Of a stretch of 64,000 nucleotides of DNA, positions 38,914 to 47,637 are shown in pieces; position 1 is the stretch's first letter, and every line of letters starts with the position of its first letter. The position numbers and the translations under genes are program-made. The DNA comes from Gammaproteobacteria bacterium (lineage in GTDB: Bacteria; Pseudomonadota; Gammaproteobacteria; UBA6429; Thiohalophilaceae): contig WGLP01000006.1 of assembly GCA_016125505.1 (NCBI GenBank), positions 1-64,000 of the forward strand, given 5' to 3'. The notes below the pieces were generated by a model. It did not search any database, was not told the origin of the DNA, and saw nothing but the letters and a program-made list of their open reading frames with translations.

Positions 38914-40023
38914 TCAGCGCCCATGCCAGAACCGATGTAACAGCGGCTTCCAGTTGATCAGCATCGCCAGTGCCAGCAGCACGCCCAGCAGATGCACCCA
39001 CCACATGCCGACCCAGATACTGATCGTCTCCCGATTCAGCCAGGCACGCGACACGTTTAGTAAATTGGTATAGATGATATAAATCAGCAGGGCCAATGCC
39101 AGTTTGGAATAACGCCCCTGGCGCGGCGAGCTTCGGCTTAATGGAATGCCCAGCATGGCCAGTACGATCATCAACAAGGCTGTGGAAATACGCCATTGCA
39201 ACTCGGCGTGATCCGGTCCGGTCCCGCGTGCGAGCAATTCCATTGTCGGCATGGCGTGTTGCTGTAATTCCACTTTGGGCTTATTGATGTCTTCGTCCAC
39301 GCGCACACCGTGTTTTTCGAATTGCACAATCGCGGTTTGCTTGGTCTTGCCCAGGGCCTCGTAACGAAACCCGTTTTCCAGCACCAGAAACTGATCGCCG
39401 GTCTGCTTGTCGAAAGTGCGGTAGCCGGTGGCCGCGGTAATGATGGAATCGTCGATGGAATCGTTATGGCGTACCCGGTGCTGCATAAAGATCTTTTTCA
39501 TGCGCAGATCATTTGGATTATATTCCTGCACATACACCACGCCCTCACCCTTGGTCAGTTCCTTGAAGCGGCCGGCGCTCAGGCTTTCCAGCGTACTGCG
39601 CTGCTTGGCCTGCTTGTAGATGATCTCCGTCTTCGATTCCGACCACGGCACCAGGTACAGCGACAGGAAGGCCATGATTAACGCGAACGCAATGGCCATG
39701 CCCATCACCGCACGCAACACCTGCCACTGGCTGACACCGCAGGCCGACAACACCACCATTTCGTTATCGCGGTAGAGCCGGCTGAAGGCCAGCAGAATCG
39801 CTATATAAAAGGAGAGCGGCAGCACGAATGGCAGGTTGGCGATGCTCTGCAGGCCCAGCGTGGTCAGGATGTCCTTGACCTCCAGGTTGCCGCTGGCCGC
39901 CATGCTGTACAAGGTGACCAGTTGCCCGCTCAGGAAGATCATGAACAGCACCATCGCCACTCCCAGGAGTGTGATGAGGACCTCTTTAATTAGATAGCGG
40001 CTGATAATCGAGCGATAAATCAT
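38914..40023 (-). CDS. lptF: LPS export permease LptF
   Basis: The partner permease of LptG, 369 residues with six membrane helices. Family patterns include YLIKEVLITLLGVAMVLFMI, PFVLPLSFYIAILLAFSRLYRDNEMVVLSACG and LSRSSPRQGRYSKLALAL. It diverges from pepA, as in most gammaproteobacteria. Confidence 0.96.
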   Translation of the reverse strand: MIYRSIISRYLIKEVLITLLGVAMVLFMIFLSGQLVTLYSMAASGNLEVKDILTTLGLQSIANLPFVLPLSFYIAILLAFSRLYRDNEMVVLSACGVSQWQVLRAVMGMAIAFALIMAFLSLYLVPWSESKTEIIYKQAKQRSTLESLSAGRFKELTKGEGVVYVQEYNPNDLRMKKIFMQHRVRHNDSIDDSIITAATGYRTFDKQTGDQFLVLENGFRYEALGKTKQTAIVQFEKHGVRVDEDINKPKVELQQHAMPTMELLARGTGPDHAELQWRISTALLMIVLAMLGIPLSRSSPRQGRYSKLALALLIYIIYTNLLNVSRAWLNRETISIWVGMWWVHLLGVLLALAMLINWKPLLHRFWHGR

Positions 40024-40140
40024 GACTCACCTGGCTATTTAAACCAGCGCGTGGTTTGTAATACCATAACTTGCGCAGTGTGCCAGTTTGGCATCCGTTT
40101 GTGAATTCATATCCACATGTCACCCGATTGGGAAATCATC

Positions 40141-41628
40141 ATGCAGATCAATGTAAAAACCATCAATCCCGCCGCGGATAAATCCGATTGCTATCTCGTC
40201 GCTGTACAGGAAGGCGGCAAACTCTCGCCGGCCGCCAGCCAAATCGACAGCCTGAGTGACGGTCAACTCACACGCATCCTCAAGCGTGGTGATATCAAGG
40301 GCAAACTCAATCAAAGCCTGCTGCTGCACGATATCGCCGGCATTGGCAGTACCCGCGTGCTGCTGCTGGGCACCGGCAAGGAGGCCATGTCCGACAGCCA
40401 GTTCCGCGGACTCATCCGCACCGCCGTACAGAAATTACTGGATGCCAATATCAAAAACGTGATTAGCGCCCTCGCCGAGGTGGAGGTCAAGGATCGCGAT
40501 GCCACGGCGATCATTCAACTGGGCAGCGAAACCGTTACCCACGCCCTCTACCGCTACTCCCAGACCAAATCCGAGAAGACACCGACGCCCAGTCTGCATC
40601 ACTGGACCTGGCAACTCGATGACAAAAAACTCCACAAACAGGCACAAACCGCCGCCAAGACCGGTCAGGCCATTGCCACTGGGATGGCGCTGACGCGCGA
40701 ACTGGGTAATCTGCCCGGCAATATCTGCACGCCGACGTACCTGGCCAATGAAGCCAAGAAACTGGGGAAAAGCCACAGCCTCAAGGTGACCGTCCTCGAT
40801 CAAAAGCAGCTCGAACAACTCAAAATGGGGTCGTTCCTGTCCGTCGCCAAAGGCAGCCGCCAGCCGCCCAAGTTGATCGTCATGGAATACCACGGCGGCA
40901 AAAAACCGGGGAATCCGGTCGTGCTGGTGGGCAAAGGCATCACCTTCGACTCCGGCGGCATCTCCATCAAACCGGGTGCGGCCATGGACGAAATGAAATT
41001 CGACATGTGTGGTGCCGCCACCGTGTTTGGCACCTTGCACGCCATCGCCGAGCTCAAGTTACCGATTAATGTGGTGGGCGTGGTCCCCACCTGTGAAAAC
41101 CTGCCCGACGGCAATGCCAGCAAGCCCGGCGACATCGTCACCAGTATGTCCGGCCAGACCATCGAGGTCCTCAACACCGATGCCGAAGGCCGACTCATTC
41201 TGTGCGATGCCCTGACCTACAGCGAGAAATTCAAACCCAAGGCGGTGATCGACATTGCCACCTTGACCGGCGCCTGCGTGATCGCCCTCGGCAAACAGGC
41301 CAGCGGCCTGCTCGGCAACGATCAGGCACTGGTGGATAAACTGCTGAGCGCCGGCAACAAGAGTGACGACCGCGCCTGGCAACTGCCCTTGTGGGAGGAA
41401 TACCAGGATCAGCTCAAGAGTAATTTCGCCGACATGGCCAATATCGGCGGACGTGAAGCCGGTACTATCACCGCGGCCTGTTTCCTGTCACGCTTTACCA
41501 AGAAATTCAAATGGGCGCACCTGGATATCGCCGGCACGGCCTGGGACAGCGGCAACAATAAAGGCGCCACCGGACGCCCGGTACCCTTGCTGGTGAACTA
41601 TCTGATTGGCGAGGCAGGCAAAGGCTGA
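40141..41628 (+). CDS. pepA: Leucyl aminopeptidase PepA (M17)
   Basis: A cytosolic di-zinc aminopeptidase, in some bacteria also a DNA-binding co-factor in plasmid recombination. The chosen start gives MQINVKTINPAADK (495 residues). The catalytic C-terminal domain shows VGKGITFDSGGISIKP and NTDAEGRLIL, with the metal-binding acids and the arginine of the active site. holC begins 4 bases after the stop. Confidence 0.96.
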   Translation: MQINVKTINPAADKSDCYLVAVQEGGKLSPAASQIDSLSDGQLTRILKRGDIKGKLNQSLLLHDIAGIGSTRVLLLGTGKEAMSDSQFRGLIRTAVQKLLDANIKNVISALAEVEVKDRDATAIIQLGSETVTHALYRYSQTKSEKTPTPSLHHWTWQLDDKKLHKQAQTAAKTGQAIATGMALTRELGNLPGNICTPTYLANEAKKLGKSHSLKVTVLDQKQLEQLKMGSFLSVAKGSRQPPKLIVMEYHGGKKPGNPVVLVGKGITFDSGGISIKPGAAMDEMKFDMCGAATVFGTLHAIAELKLPINVVGVVPTCENLPDGNASKPGDIVTSMSGQTIEVLNTDAEGRLILCDALTYSEKFKPKAVIDIATLTGACVIALGKQASGLLGNDQALVDKLLSAGNKSDDRAWQLPLWEEYQDQLKSNFADMANIGGREAGTITAACFLSRFTKKFKWAHLDIAGTAWDSGNNKGATGRPVPLLVNYLIGEAGKG

Positions 41629-41632
41629 AGAC

Positions 41633-42064
41633 ATGACCCGGGTCGATTTTTACGTTTCCCCCAATAATGCCCAGGATGCGGATCTGCAACTGGTCTGCCG
41701 CATTGTGGACAAGGCGTGGCAACAGCAAAACCAGGTCTATGTGCATGCCGCCAGCGCGGAACAGGCAAAACGACTCGATGATCTGTTATGGCTATTTCGC
41801 GACGGCGCCTTTATTCCCCATTGCCAGGCCACGGATCCTGTCAGCGCCGAGACACCCATCGTGATCGGCGTTGATGCGCCACCCGAGATGAAACCCGAGG
41901 TCCTGATCAATCTCGGCCAGGAGGTGCCGGGATTTTTCAGCCGCTTCGAACGTGTCGTCGAGATCGTGGCCGGCGATGAAAACCACCGCGCCCAGGCGCG
42001 GCAGCGCTTCCGGTTTTATCGCGAACGGGGTTATCCGCTCGAAACTCACGAGTTAAACAGCTAA
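41633..42064 (+). CDS. holC: DNA polymerase III chi subunit HolC
   Basis: Chi links the clamp loader to single-strand binding protein. The 143-residue product begins MTRVDFYVSPNNAQD and shows the HolC pattern (YVHAASAEQAKRLDDLLW, FIPHCQA, VLINLGQEVPGFFSRFERVVEIV). It follows pepA by 4 bases. valS, often its next neighbour, lies about 12 kb further on. Confidence 0.93.
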   Translation: MTRVDFYVSPNNAQDADLQLVCRIVDKAWQQQNQVYVHAASAEQAKRLDDLLWLFRDGAFIPHCQATDPVSAETPIVIGVDAPPEMKPEVLINLGQEVPGFFSRFERVVEIVAGDENHRAQARQRFRFYRERGYPLETHELNS

Positions 42065-42076
42065 TCTTACCTAGCC

Positions 42077-42481
42077 ATGGCCGATAAAACCGAATCCAAC
42101 GACCTGCTCGACGCACTGGAGTCGATCAAGGGACTGCTCGAAAAGAGCGAGGTCAAGCTCAATGCCGCCAAAAAAAGCATTGCCCAGGCGGCGCCCGCGA
42201 GTATGCCACCACTGCCCGAGGTCGAGGAGATCTTCGACGACGAGGAAAAGTTTGATTTCCCGGTCCTCAACGAAATCGTGATCCCGGCGGCGGACGAAGG
42301 CGGCAAGGCCACCGTCGACATCGAAGTGCTCAAGGCCTTTCTCGACGAGATGCAAAAGAGCGTCGAAAAAAATATGCGCGATACGATCATGAAGGCGGTC
42401 GTGCAGGCCGAGAGCGACATCAAAAAACAGTTACGCGCGTATTTGAATCAGTTGCGCAAGATGCTGAATGAGGCCGATTGA
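42077..42481 (+). CDS. Hypothetical acidic helical protein
   Basis: A 134-residue protein without a family I recognise. It has two likely coiled-coil ends (LLDALESIKGLLEKSEVKL, then DTIMKAVVQAESDIKKQL) around an acidic, proline-rich middle (PPLPEVEEIFDDEEKFDFP). It begins 12 bases after holC and is probably co-transcribed. Genes of this kind between holC and valS suggest a replication- or tRNA-linked housekeeping role, which is unproven. Confidence 0.7.
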   Translation: MADKTESNDLLDALESIKGLLEKSEVKLNAAKKSIAQAAPASMPPLPEVEEIFDDEEKFDFPVLNEIVIPAADEGGKATVDIEVLKAFLDEMQKSVEKNMRDTIMKAVVQAESDIKKQLRAYLNQLRKMLNEAD

Positions 42482-42545
42482 TTTCCGCCGTTTCCTCGCG
42501 CTGAACCACATAATACTTTATAGTGTCTTTATCTGATAAAGTTTC

Positions 42546-42653
42546 GTCATGCCGGAAAACGCACTTTCTGAAGCGAAGCGTTTATCCGGCATCCAGCGTC
42601 TTGCACTGAAAGCCACTGGATTCCGGGTCGCGTTTCACTTCGCCCGGAATGAC
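42546..42653. repeat. GTCATTCCGG-family intergenic repeat (left edge of the holC-valS insert)
   Basis: The block opens GTCATGCCGGAAAACGC, contains GCGTTTATCCGGCATCCAGCG and CTGGATTCCGGGTCGC, and closes CGCCCGGAATGAC. Its two ends are inverted relative to each other. A closely related block lies at 53744-53859. Confidence 0.8.
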
Positions 42654-42688
42654 CGTGAAATCAAACTGAAAGGTCTGGTGGTTTTCTG

Positions 42689-44653
42689 ATGTCCGAACCA
42701 ACAAACCAGAATCCGGAATGGGTGCGCCGCGAAAGTGAAACCTCGCTACGGCGATTGCTGCCGCGGCTGGAGGCGCGCTTCCAGGGAAAAACCGATCCCG
42801 CCGAGTGGGAAGGTTATATCGATCGGCTTCGCCGCCACTTCCCGCGCCTGTTCGAACGCCTGCACGCCTTGTATGGCGGTCATTACGATTTCTTTTATCA
42901 CCTGGAAAACATGCTGTGCTCCGCCACGGAGATGTGGCTGGCGCGGCCGCCGGAATTAAAAGCCCTCGATGCCATGCGCGAAATGGATCGCGACTGGTAC
43001 CTGTCCAACCGCATGGTCGGCGCCATGTGCTACGTGGATCTGTTTGCCGACAATCTGAAAACGCTGCGCGAGAAGATCAATTACCTGACCGAACTGGGCA
43101 TCACCTATTTGCACCTGATGCCGCTGTTCAAGGTACCGGAGGGCGACAATGACGGCGGTTATGCCCTCAGCAGTTATCGCGAAGTGAATCCGTCCCTGGG
43201 CAGCATGCAGGAACTGAGCGAACTCGCATCGGAACTGCGCAACCACGGCATTTCGCTGGTGATCGATTTCGTGTTCAACCATACCTCCGACGAACACGAC
43301 TAGGCCAAGGAGGCGATGAAAGGCGATCCGGAGTATCAGGGATACTATTATATGTTTCCCGATCGCACCTTGCCGGACCAATACGAAGCCAGCATGGGCG
43401 AGATCTTTCCCCAGGACCATCCGGGCGCATTCACCTACCGCACGCGCATTCGCAAATGGGTCTGGACCACGTTTAATAATTATCAGTGGGATCTGAATTA
43501 CACCAACCCGGCGTTGTTCAACCGCATGGTCGAGGAAATGCTGTTTCTCGCCAACCAGGGGGTGGAGATCCTGCGTCTGGATGCGGTGGCCTTTTTGTGG
43601 AAGGAGATGGGCACCAATTGCCAGAACCTGCCGCAGGCGCACTGGGTGATCCAGGCCTTCAACGCCTTTGCCAGTATCGCCGCGCCGGCCATGGTCTTGA
43701 AATCCGAGGCCATCGTGCATCCCAACGAAGTGCGCAAATACATCAGCCGTGAAGAATGTCCGCTCTCGTATAATCCGCAACTGATGGCCTTGCTGTGGGA
43801 AACCCTGGCGACACACGATGTACGCATCCTGCAACACGCCATGAAGAGTCGTTTCGATCTGCCGGACGGCTGCGCGTGGGTAAACTACATTCGCAGTCAC
43901 GATGACATCGGCTGGGCCTTCTCCGACGAAGACATCGCCTCCACCGAATTCACGCCAAACGAACACCGCCACTTTCTTACGGATTTTTATACCGGCCGCT
44001 ACGACGGCACCTTCGCCCGCGGCGCACCCTTCGCGGAAAATCCGCAAACCGGCGATGCCCGCGTCTCCGGGACCTGCGCCTCCCTGTGCGGCCTGGAAAA
44101 GGCCGTCGAAGAAGACAATGAAGTGGCCATCGATCTCGCGATCCGCCGCATTCTGTTGATGCATGGTGTCTCGATCACCATCGGCGGCGTCCCCCTGATC
44201 TACATCGGTGACGAGATCGGCATGCTCAACGATTACAGTTACGACCAGGACCCGGCCAAGGCCGGTGACTCGCGCTGGCTGCACCGCGGACACTTCGACT
44301 GGGAGCGCGCGGAACAACGGCGGGTGCCCAACAGCATTATCAACCGGATCTTCCAGGGCATCCTGCGCCTGATCCAGTTGCGTCACCAGAATCCCGCCTT
44401 CAATCAGGCCAGCACCGAGATCGCCGACACCGGGAATATTCACGTCTTCGGTTTCTTTTCCAATCACGATCAGTACAGTGTGTTTGTGCTGGCGAACTTC
44501 AGCGAGCAGGAACAGGTCCTGGAGGCACGCCGCCTGCGTCTGCTCGGCCTGCGCAAGACCATGGTCGACCTTTATGCCGGGCGCACCATCACCGCCACGC
44601 AGGAATTGAAAATGGAACCGTATCAGTTGCTGGTGTTATCGCGCAGCGTGTAA
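42689..44653 (+). pseudogene. Amylosucrase (GH13) interrupted by an in-frame TAG
   Basis: Amylosucrase builds alpha-1,4-glucan from sucrose and releases fructose. The frame is continuous for about 654 codons, the usual family length, except for a TAG at 43301-43303 (codon 205). In this family the stop position normally reads W in the H-T-S-D-E-H-x-W-A motif, so TGG to TAG is the simplest change. Both parts are otherwise intact: NDGGYALSSYREVNPSLG before the stop; RLDAVAFLWKEMG (nucleophile aspartate), VLKSEAIVHP (acid/base glutamate) and YIRSHDDIGWAF after it. The second part could start at ATG 43316. Recent decay, a sequencing error or read-through are all possible. Confidence 0.88.
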
Positions 44654-44696
44654 GTACCGCGATGGAACCAAGCCAAGGACACCGCATCTAAGCAAA

Positions 44697-45593
44697 ATGA
44701 TGAGGTGTGCGCCCTGCTACAGGTTCCTGATTTTCAGCATCATGGGCGCCGGGCTGGGCGGGTGCGCCACCGCATCGGACGCGCAGTTGATGCATTCGCA
44801 TCTGCATACGCCGATAAAAGTATTGGTGATGCAATCCCCGATGAAGATCGCCCCCGCAAGATTGCAACAGGTCTTCGCGCCGGAATCCAAACAGGCATTA
44901 ACCCTGACCACGCCTGTCATCGCACACGGGATAACCCAGGCTGAAGCATACGCGTTGACGGCGATGAATTCGGCACTCGCCGGACACACGCACGTCATTG
45001 TCGAGACCGCACCCTCAGCCAACGGACCGCTGATCGATAACTCCCCGGGGCCGGATTTCGCCAAGCCACTCTCGCCGGACGCGGCCAGGCGGATTCGAAG
45101 CGCCACCGATGCCGACGCCATCCTGCGATTTGGCATTACCGATTATGGTCTGACTCCGAAATCCTGGCGCTCGAGTTATATCACCTTCGAAGTCGTGTCC
45201 ACCCTGGCGATTACCGCGTTGATTGCCTCCGCCGGGACCTCGCTCGCGAAAGGCGCCGCCGGTGCCTACCTGACACAGGAGGCGGTGGAAGAGACGGCGG
45301 AGAGTTATGCCGGCTTCTGGGCCCTCGATGTCGTCGGTCGTCCCGTGCGTATTCAAGCAGAATTAATCGGGTTGAATCCGCCCGGCGTGTTATGGCGTTA
45401 CGATGACACCGGGTTTTCCGATATCAAACTCGCCCGGCTGTACCGGAAAGTGGACACAACCGAGCGTGACCAGCAACTGGCGCAGGCAACCGACTCGGCA
45501 GTGAACGATGTCGTGACTGACCTGGCCAGTGCCCTGGATCATCTCAACCATCCGGTACGCCACATCACGCCGCTGGTCCGGGTGTTTCGCTGA
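44697..45593 (+). CDS. Hypothetical lipoprotein
   Basis: A 298-residue protein with a lipobox (GAGLGGCATA), so probably membrane-anchored. The body has an alanine-rich stretch (AITALIASAGTSLAKGAAGAYL) that could be a weak membrane segment and a C-terminal region ending LNHPVRHITPLVRVFR. I do not recognise the family. It follows the amylosucrase by 43 bases and has no clear ribosome site. Confidence 0.65.
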   Translation: MMRCAPCYRFLIFSIMGAGLGGCATASDAQLMHSHLHTPIKVLVMQSPMKIAPARLQQVFAPESKQALTLTTPVIAHGITQAEAYALTAMNSALAGHTHVIVETAPSANGPLIDNSPGPDFAKPLSPDAARRIRSATDADAILRFGITDYGLTPKSWRSSYITFEVVSTLAITALIASAGTSLAKGAAGAYLTQEAVEETAESYAGFWALDVVGRPVRIQAELIGLNPPGVLWRYDDTGFSDIKLARLYRKVDTTERDQQLAQATDSAVNDVVTDLASALDHLNHPVRHITPLVRVFR

Positions 45594-45779
45594 TGCCCGC
45601 GGCGACACTGCGAACCTGAAATGAACCTGAATTTAGTCCCCCAGCCTTTACCCGGTTAAGCGCGAAAAATTCCGTGCAGGCCTTGCTAATTGTGATCATG
45701 AACCCATATAAGAAATCGTTGTCGTAGGCGACGTTGCCGTTTGCTTGAATCGTCACAATAGCTAATTTAAAATTTGCCC

Positions 45780-46229
45780 ATGAAATCACTGTCGCACAAT
45801 ACCTTTTTGCAATACGCCCTGGTGGCGTGTCTGGGTATTGCCTTGACTGTGGGTCAGACCTTCAGGCTGCACATGCACGTCCTGCCGGAAAACGGCCACC
45901 CGGGTTACAGCATGGCCGAGCACCTCGGCAAAATTCACATCGCTTCTCTCCTGCACGACAGCCTCGCCAACGACGCTGACGGGCAAGCGAAAGACCATTC
46001 GCATCACAATCACCCGGGCGAAGTCGAGATCGGTTCCGACAGCATCATCAAGAAGACGGAAGTCCTCGTGCTTGCCGCGCTCATTTTCCTGATCACTGCT
46101 CTCCTGCTGTTTGGGCTGCATGTCAGCCGTATTGTCAAACGCGCGCCCGAACCGAACAAACTCAACACCTCTCTCCTTTATTTAATCAATCCGCCACTGC
46201 GCGCCCCGCCGGTTCGTCTTTCCATCTAA
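45780..46229 (+). CDS. His-rich small membrane protein, possible metal sensor or periplasmic chaperone
   Basis: The 149-residue product has a membrane helix near the N terminus (FLQYALVACLGIALTVGQTF), a periplasmic loop rich in His and Asp (HMHVLPENGHP, KDHSHHNHPGE) and a second membrane helix (VLVLAALIFLITALLLFGLHV). The loop suggests binding of a transition metal. It precedes the outer-membrane factor and RND pump genes, like the small regulatory proteins upstream of czc/cus-type loci. An in-frame TTG lies 6 bases before the chosen ATG. No family name is claimed. Confidence 0.68.
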   Translation: MKSLSHNTFLQYALVACLGIALTVGQTFRLHMHVLPENGHPGYSMAEHLGKIHIASLLHDSLANDADGQAKDHSHHNHPGEVEIGSDSIIKKTEVLVLAALIFLITALLLFGLHVSRIVKRAPEPNKLNTSLLYLINPPLRAPPVRLSI

Positions 46230-46345
46230 ACCACCCGCTGTCCTGACAGCACCCGTTGCCGCGATCTTTCGCCGCAATGCGTCCGCAGGGTCAGCCTGAT
46301 TTAGCGTCAATGGCCTGTGCCATTGCTCAATACGGAAAGACGATT

Positions 46346-47635
46346 ATGTACAAACAAGTAATACCGCTCCTTCTCGGTGCAGGACTGTCCGTCACCACAA
46401 CGGCCTGGTCGCAAACCGCGCCGGACTGGACCCTGAATGCCAGTGTGCAACGCGCCGTGGAAGTCGCGCCGGAGATCAAAACCGCGGATGCCGAGATCGG
46501 TATCCAGCAAGGCAAGCAACAGGAAGCCGATGCCTGGCCGAATCCCACTGTGTCGATGCAGGTGGATGACAAGCTCGGTATCGACGACGGCCGCGGCGGC
46601 TATGACGTCACCGAGCTTGCGATCTCGCAGCCGTTGCCGTTTGGCCGGCTGGGCAACCAACGCAAGCAGGCACAGGCCGCCCTGGCCAGCGCCACATCGA
46701 TGCGCAGCCAGCAGCAATTGTTGCTCGAATATCAGGTCGCGCACCGCTTTCACATGCTGCAACTGGCGCAGGCCAAACTCGACCTCGCCAAACAGCGTTT
46801 GCAGGAGGCCGAGCGCTATCAACGCAGCCATCGCAAGCAGGCCAACGGCGATCAATTAGTACGTTATCTGACACCGTTGGAAAGCATGCGCATGGATATC
46901 GTGCTGCAAACCGCCAAACAGTCGATGGATATGGCGGAAGGTGAATTCACCGAGGCCGCTGCCTCGTTCAAGTCGCTGTTGAACCTGCCGTTCGAGAGCA
47001 CGGTTCAAGTGCCCGCGCTCTCGACGGTCATGGCGCCGCACGACTTCGCCTTGCTGGAAAAGGCCCTGGGCAATCACCCGCTGCTGACCGCTGACAAGCA
47101 AAGCGTCGCCGCGGCGGATGCCGGCATTGCCGTTGCCAAATCGAAGCGCTTCAACGACCCGACGCTGACCCTGTTCCGCCAGAAAGATTATCTGGCGAAC
47201 CGGCGCGATGACGTCACCGGCGTCATGCTGAGCGTGCAGATCCCCCTGTGGAACAACAACAAGGGCCAGGTCACCCAGGCGCGCTACATGCTGCAACAGG
47301 CGCAGGCCGAGCTCGAACTCAAACAACGTCAGTTGTCGATCAACCTGCACAAAAACTATTTGCACCTGGGGCACCTGATCGAACAGGCCGAGCATTACCG
47401 CACCAAGCTGCTGCAACCGGCCAGTAACGTCCTGAAACTGACGCGGCGCGGATTCGAAAGCGGTTCGCTGAACATCCTCAACCTGATCGACGCCAACAAC
47501 ACCTACTTCGACACGCAACTGCGTTATTACGAATTGCTGGAGGAAAGCTGGCTGGAACTGGCGGAACTGCGTAAATCCGCCGGTCTCTCCCTGCAGAACA
47601 CCCAATCCGTATTGCAATCAGGCGAGGTGAAATAA
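46346..47635 (+). CDS. TolC-family outer-membrane factor (CusC/CzcC type)
   Basis: The 429-residue product forms the outer-membrane and periplasmic tunnel of a tripartite efflux pump. It has a signal peptide (VIPLLLGAGLSVTTTAWSQ) and two OEP repeats with long coiled helices (EIGIQQGKQQEADAWPNPTV, QAQAELELKQRQLSINLHK, SGSLNILNLIDANNTYFDT). The ATG at 46346 has GGAAAG upstream and starts the signal; a longer frame is not needed. The RND pump gene starts 2 bases after its stop, with no adaptor gene between. Confidence 0.88.
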   Translation: MYKQVIPLLLGAGLSVTTTAWSQTAPDWTLNASVQRAVEVAPEIKTADAEIGIQQGKQQEADAWPNPTVSMQVDDKLGIDDGRGGYDVTELAISQPLPFGRLGNQRKQAQAALASATSMRSQQQLLLEYQVAHRFHMLQLAQAKLDLAKQRLQEAERYQRSHRKQANGDQLVRYLTPLESMRMDIVLQTAKQSMDMAEGEFTEAAASFKSLLNLPFESTVQVPALSTVMAPHDFALLEKALGNHPLLTADKQSVAAADAGIAVAKSKRFNDPTLTLFRQKDYLANRRDDVTGVMLSVQIPLWNNNKGQVTQARYMLQQAQAELELKQRQLSINLHKNYLHLGHLIEQAEHYRTKLLQPASNVLKLTRRGFESGSLNILNLIDANNTYFDTQLRYYELLEESWLELAELRKSAGLSLQNTQSVLQSGEVK

Positions 47636-47637
47636 TC

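Noticed and set aside
42956..44467. Minus-strand open frame (503 codons) opposite the amylosucrase
   Set aside because: The composition (many H, G, V, Q) and lack of domains fit an antisense shadow. The plus strand has clear GH13 residues.
43316..44653. Second half of the amylosucrase as an independent gene
   Set aside because: It is in frame with the first part, continues the same domain in mid-motif, and has only a chance GGAGG-like site before the ATG. One broken gene is simpler.
45565..45789. 74-codon minus-strand frame between the lipoprotein and the His-rich protein
   Set aside because: No ribosome site, overlaps the start of the next gene, and no family pattern. The gap is better left as non-coding.
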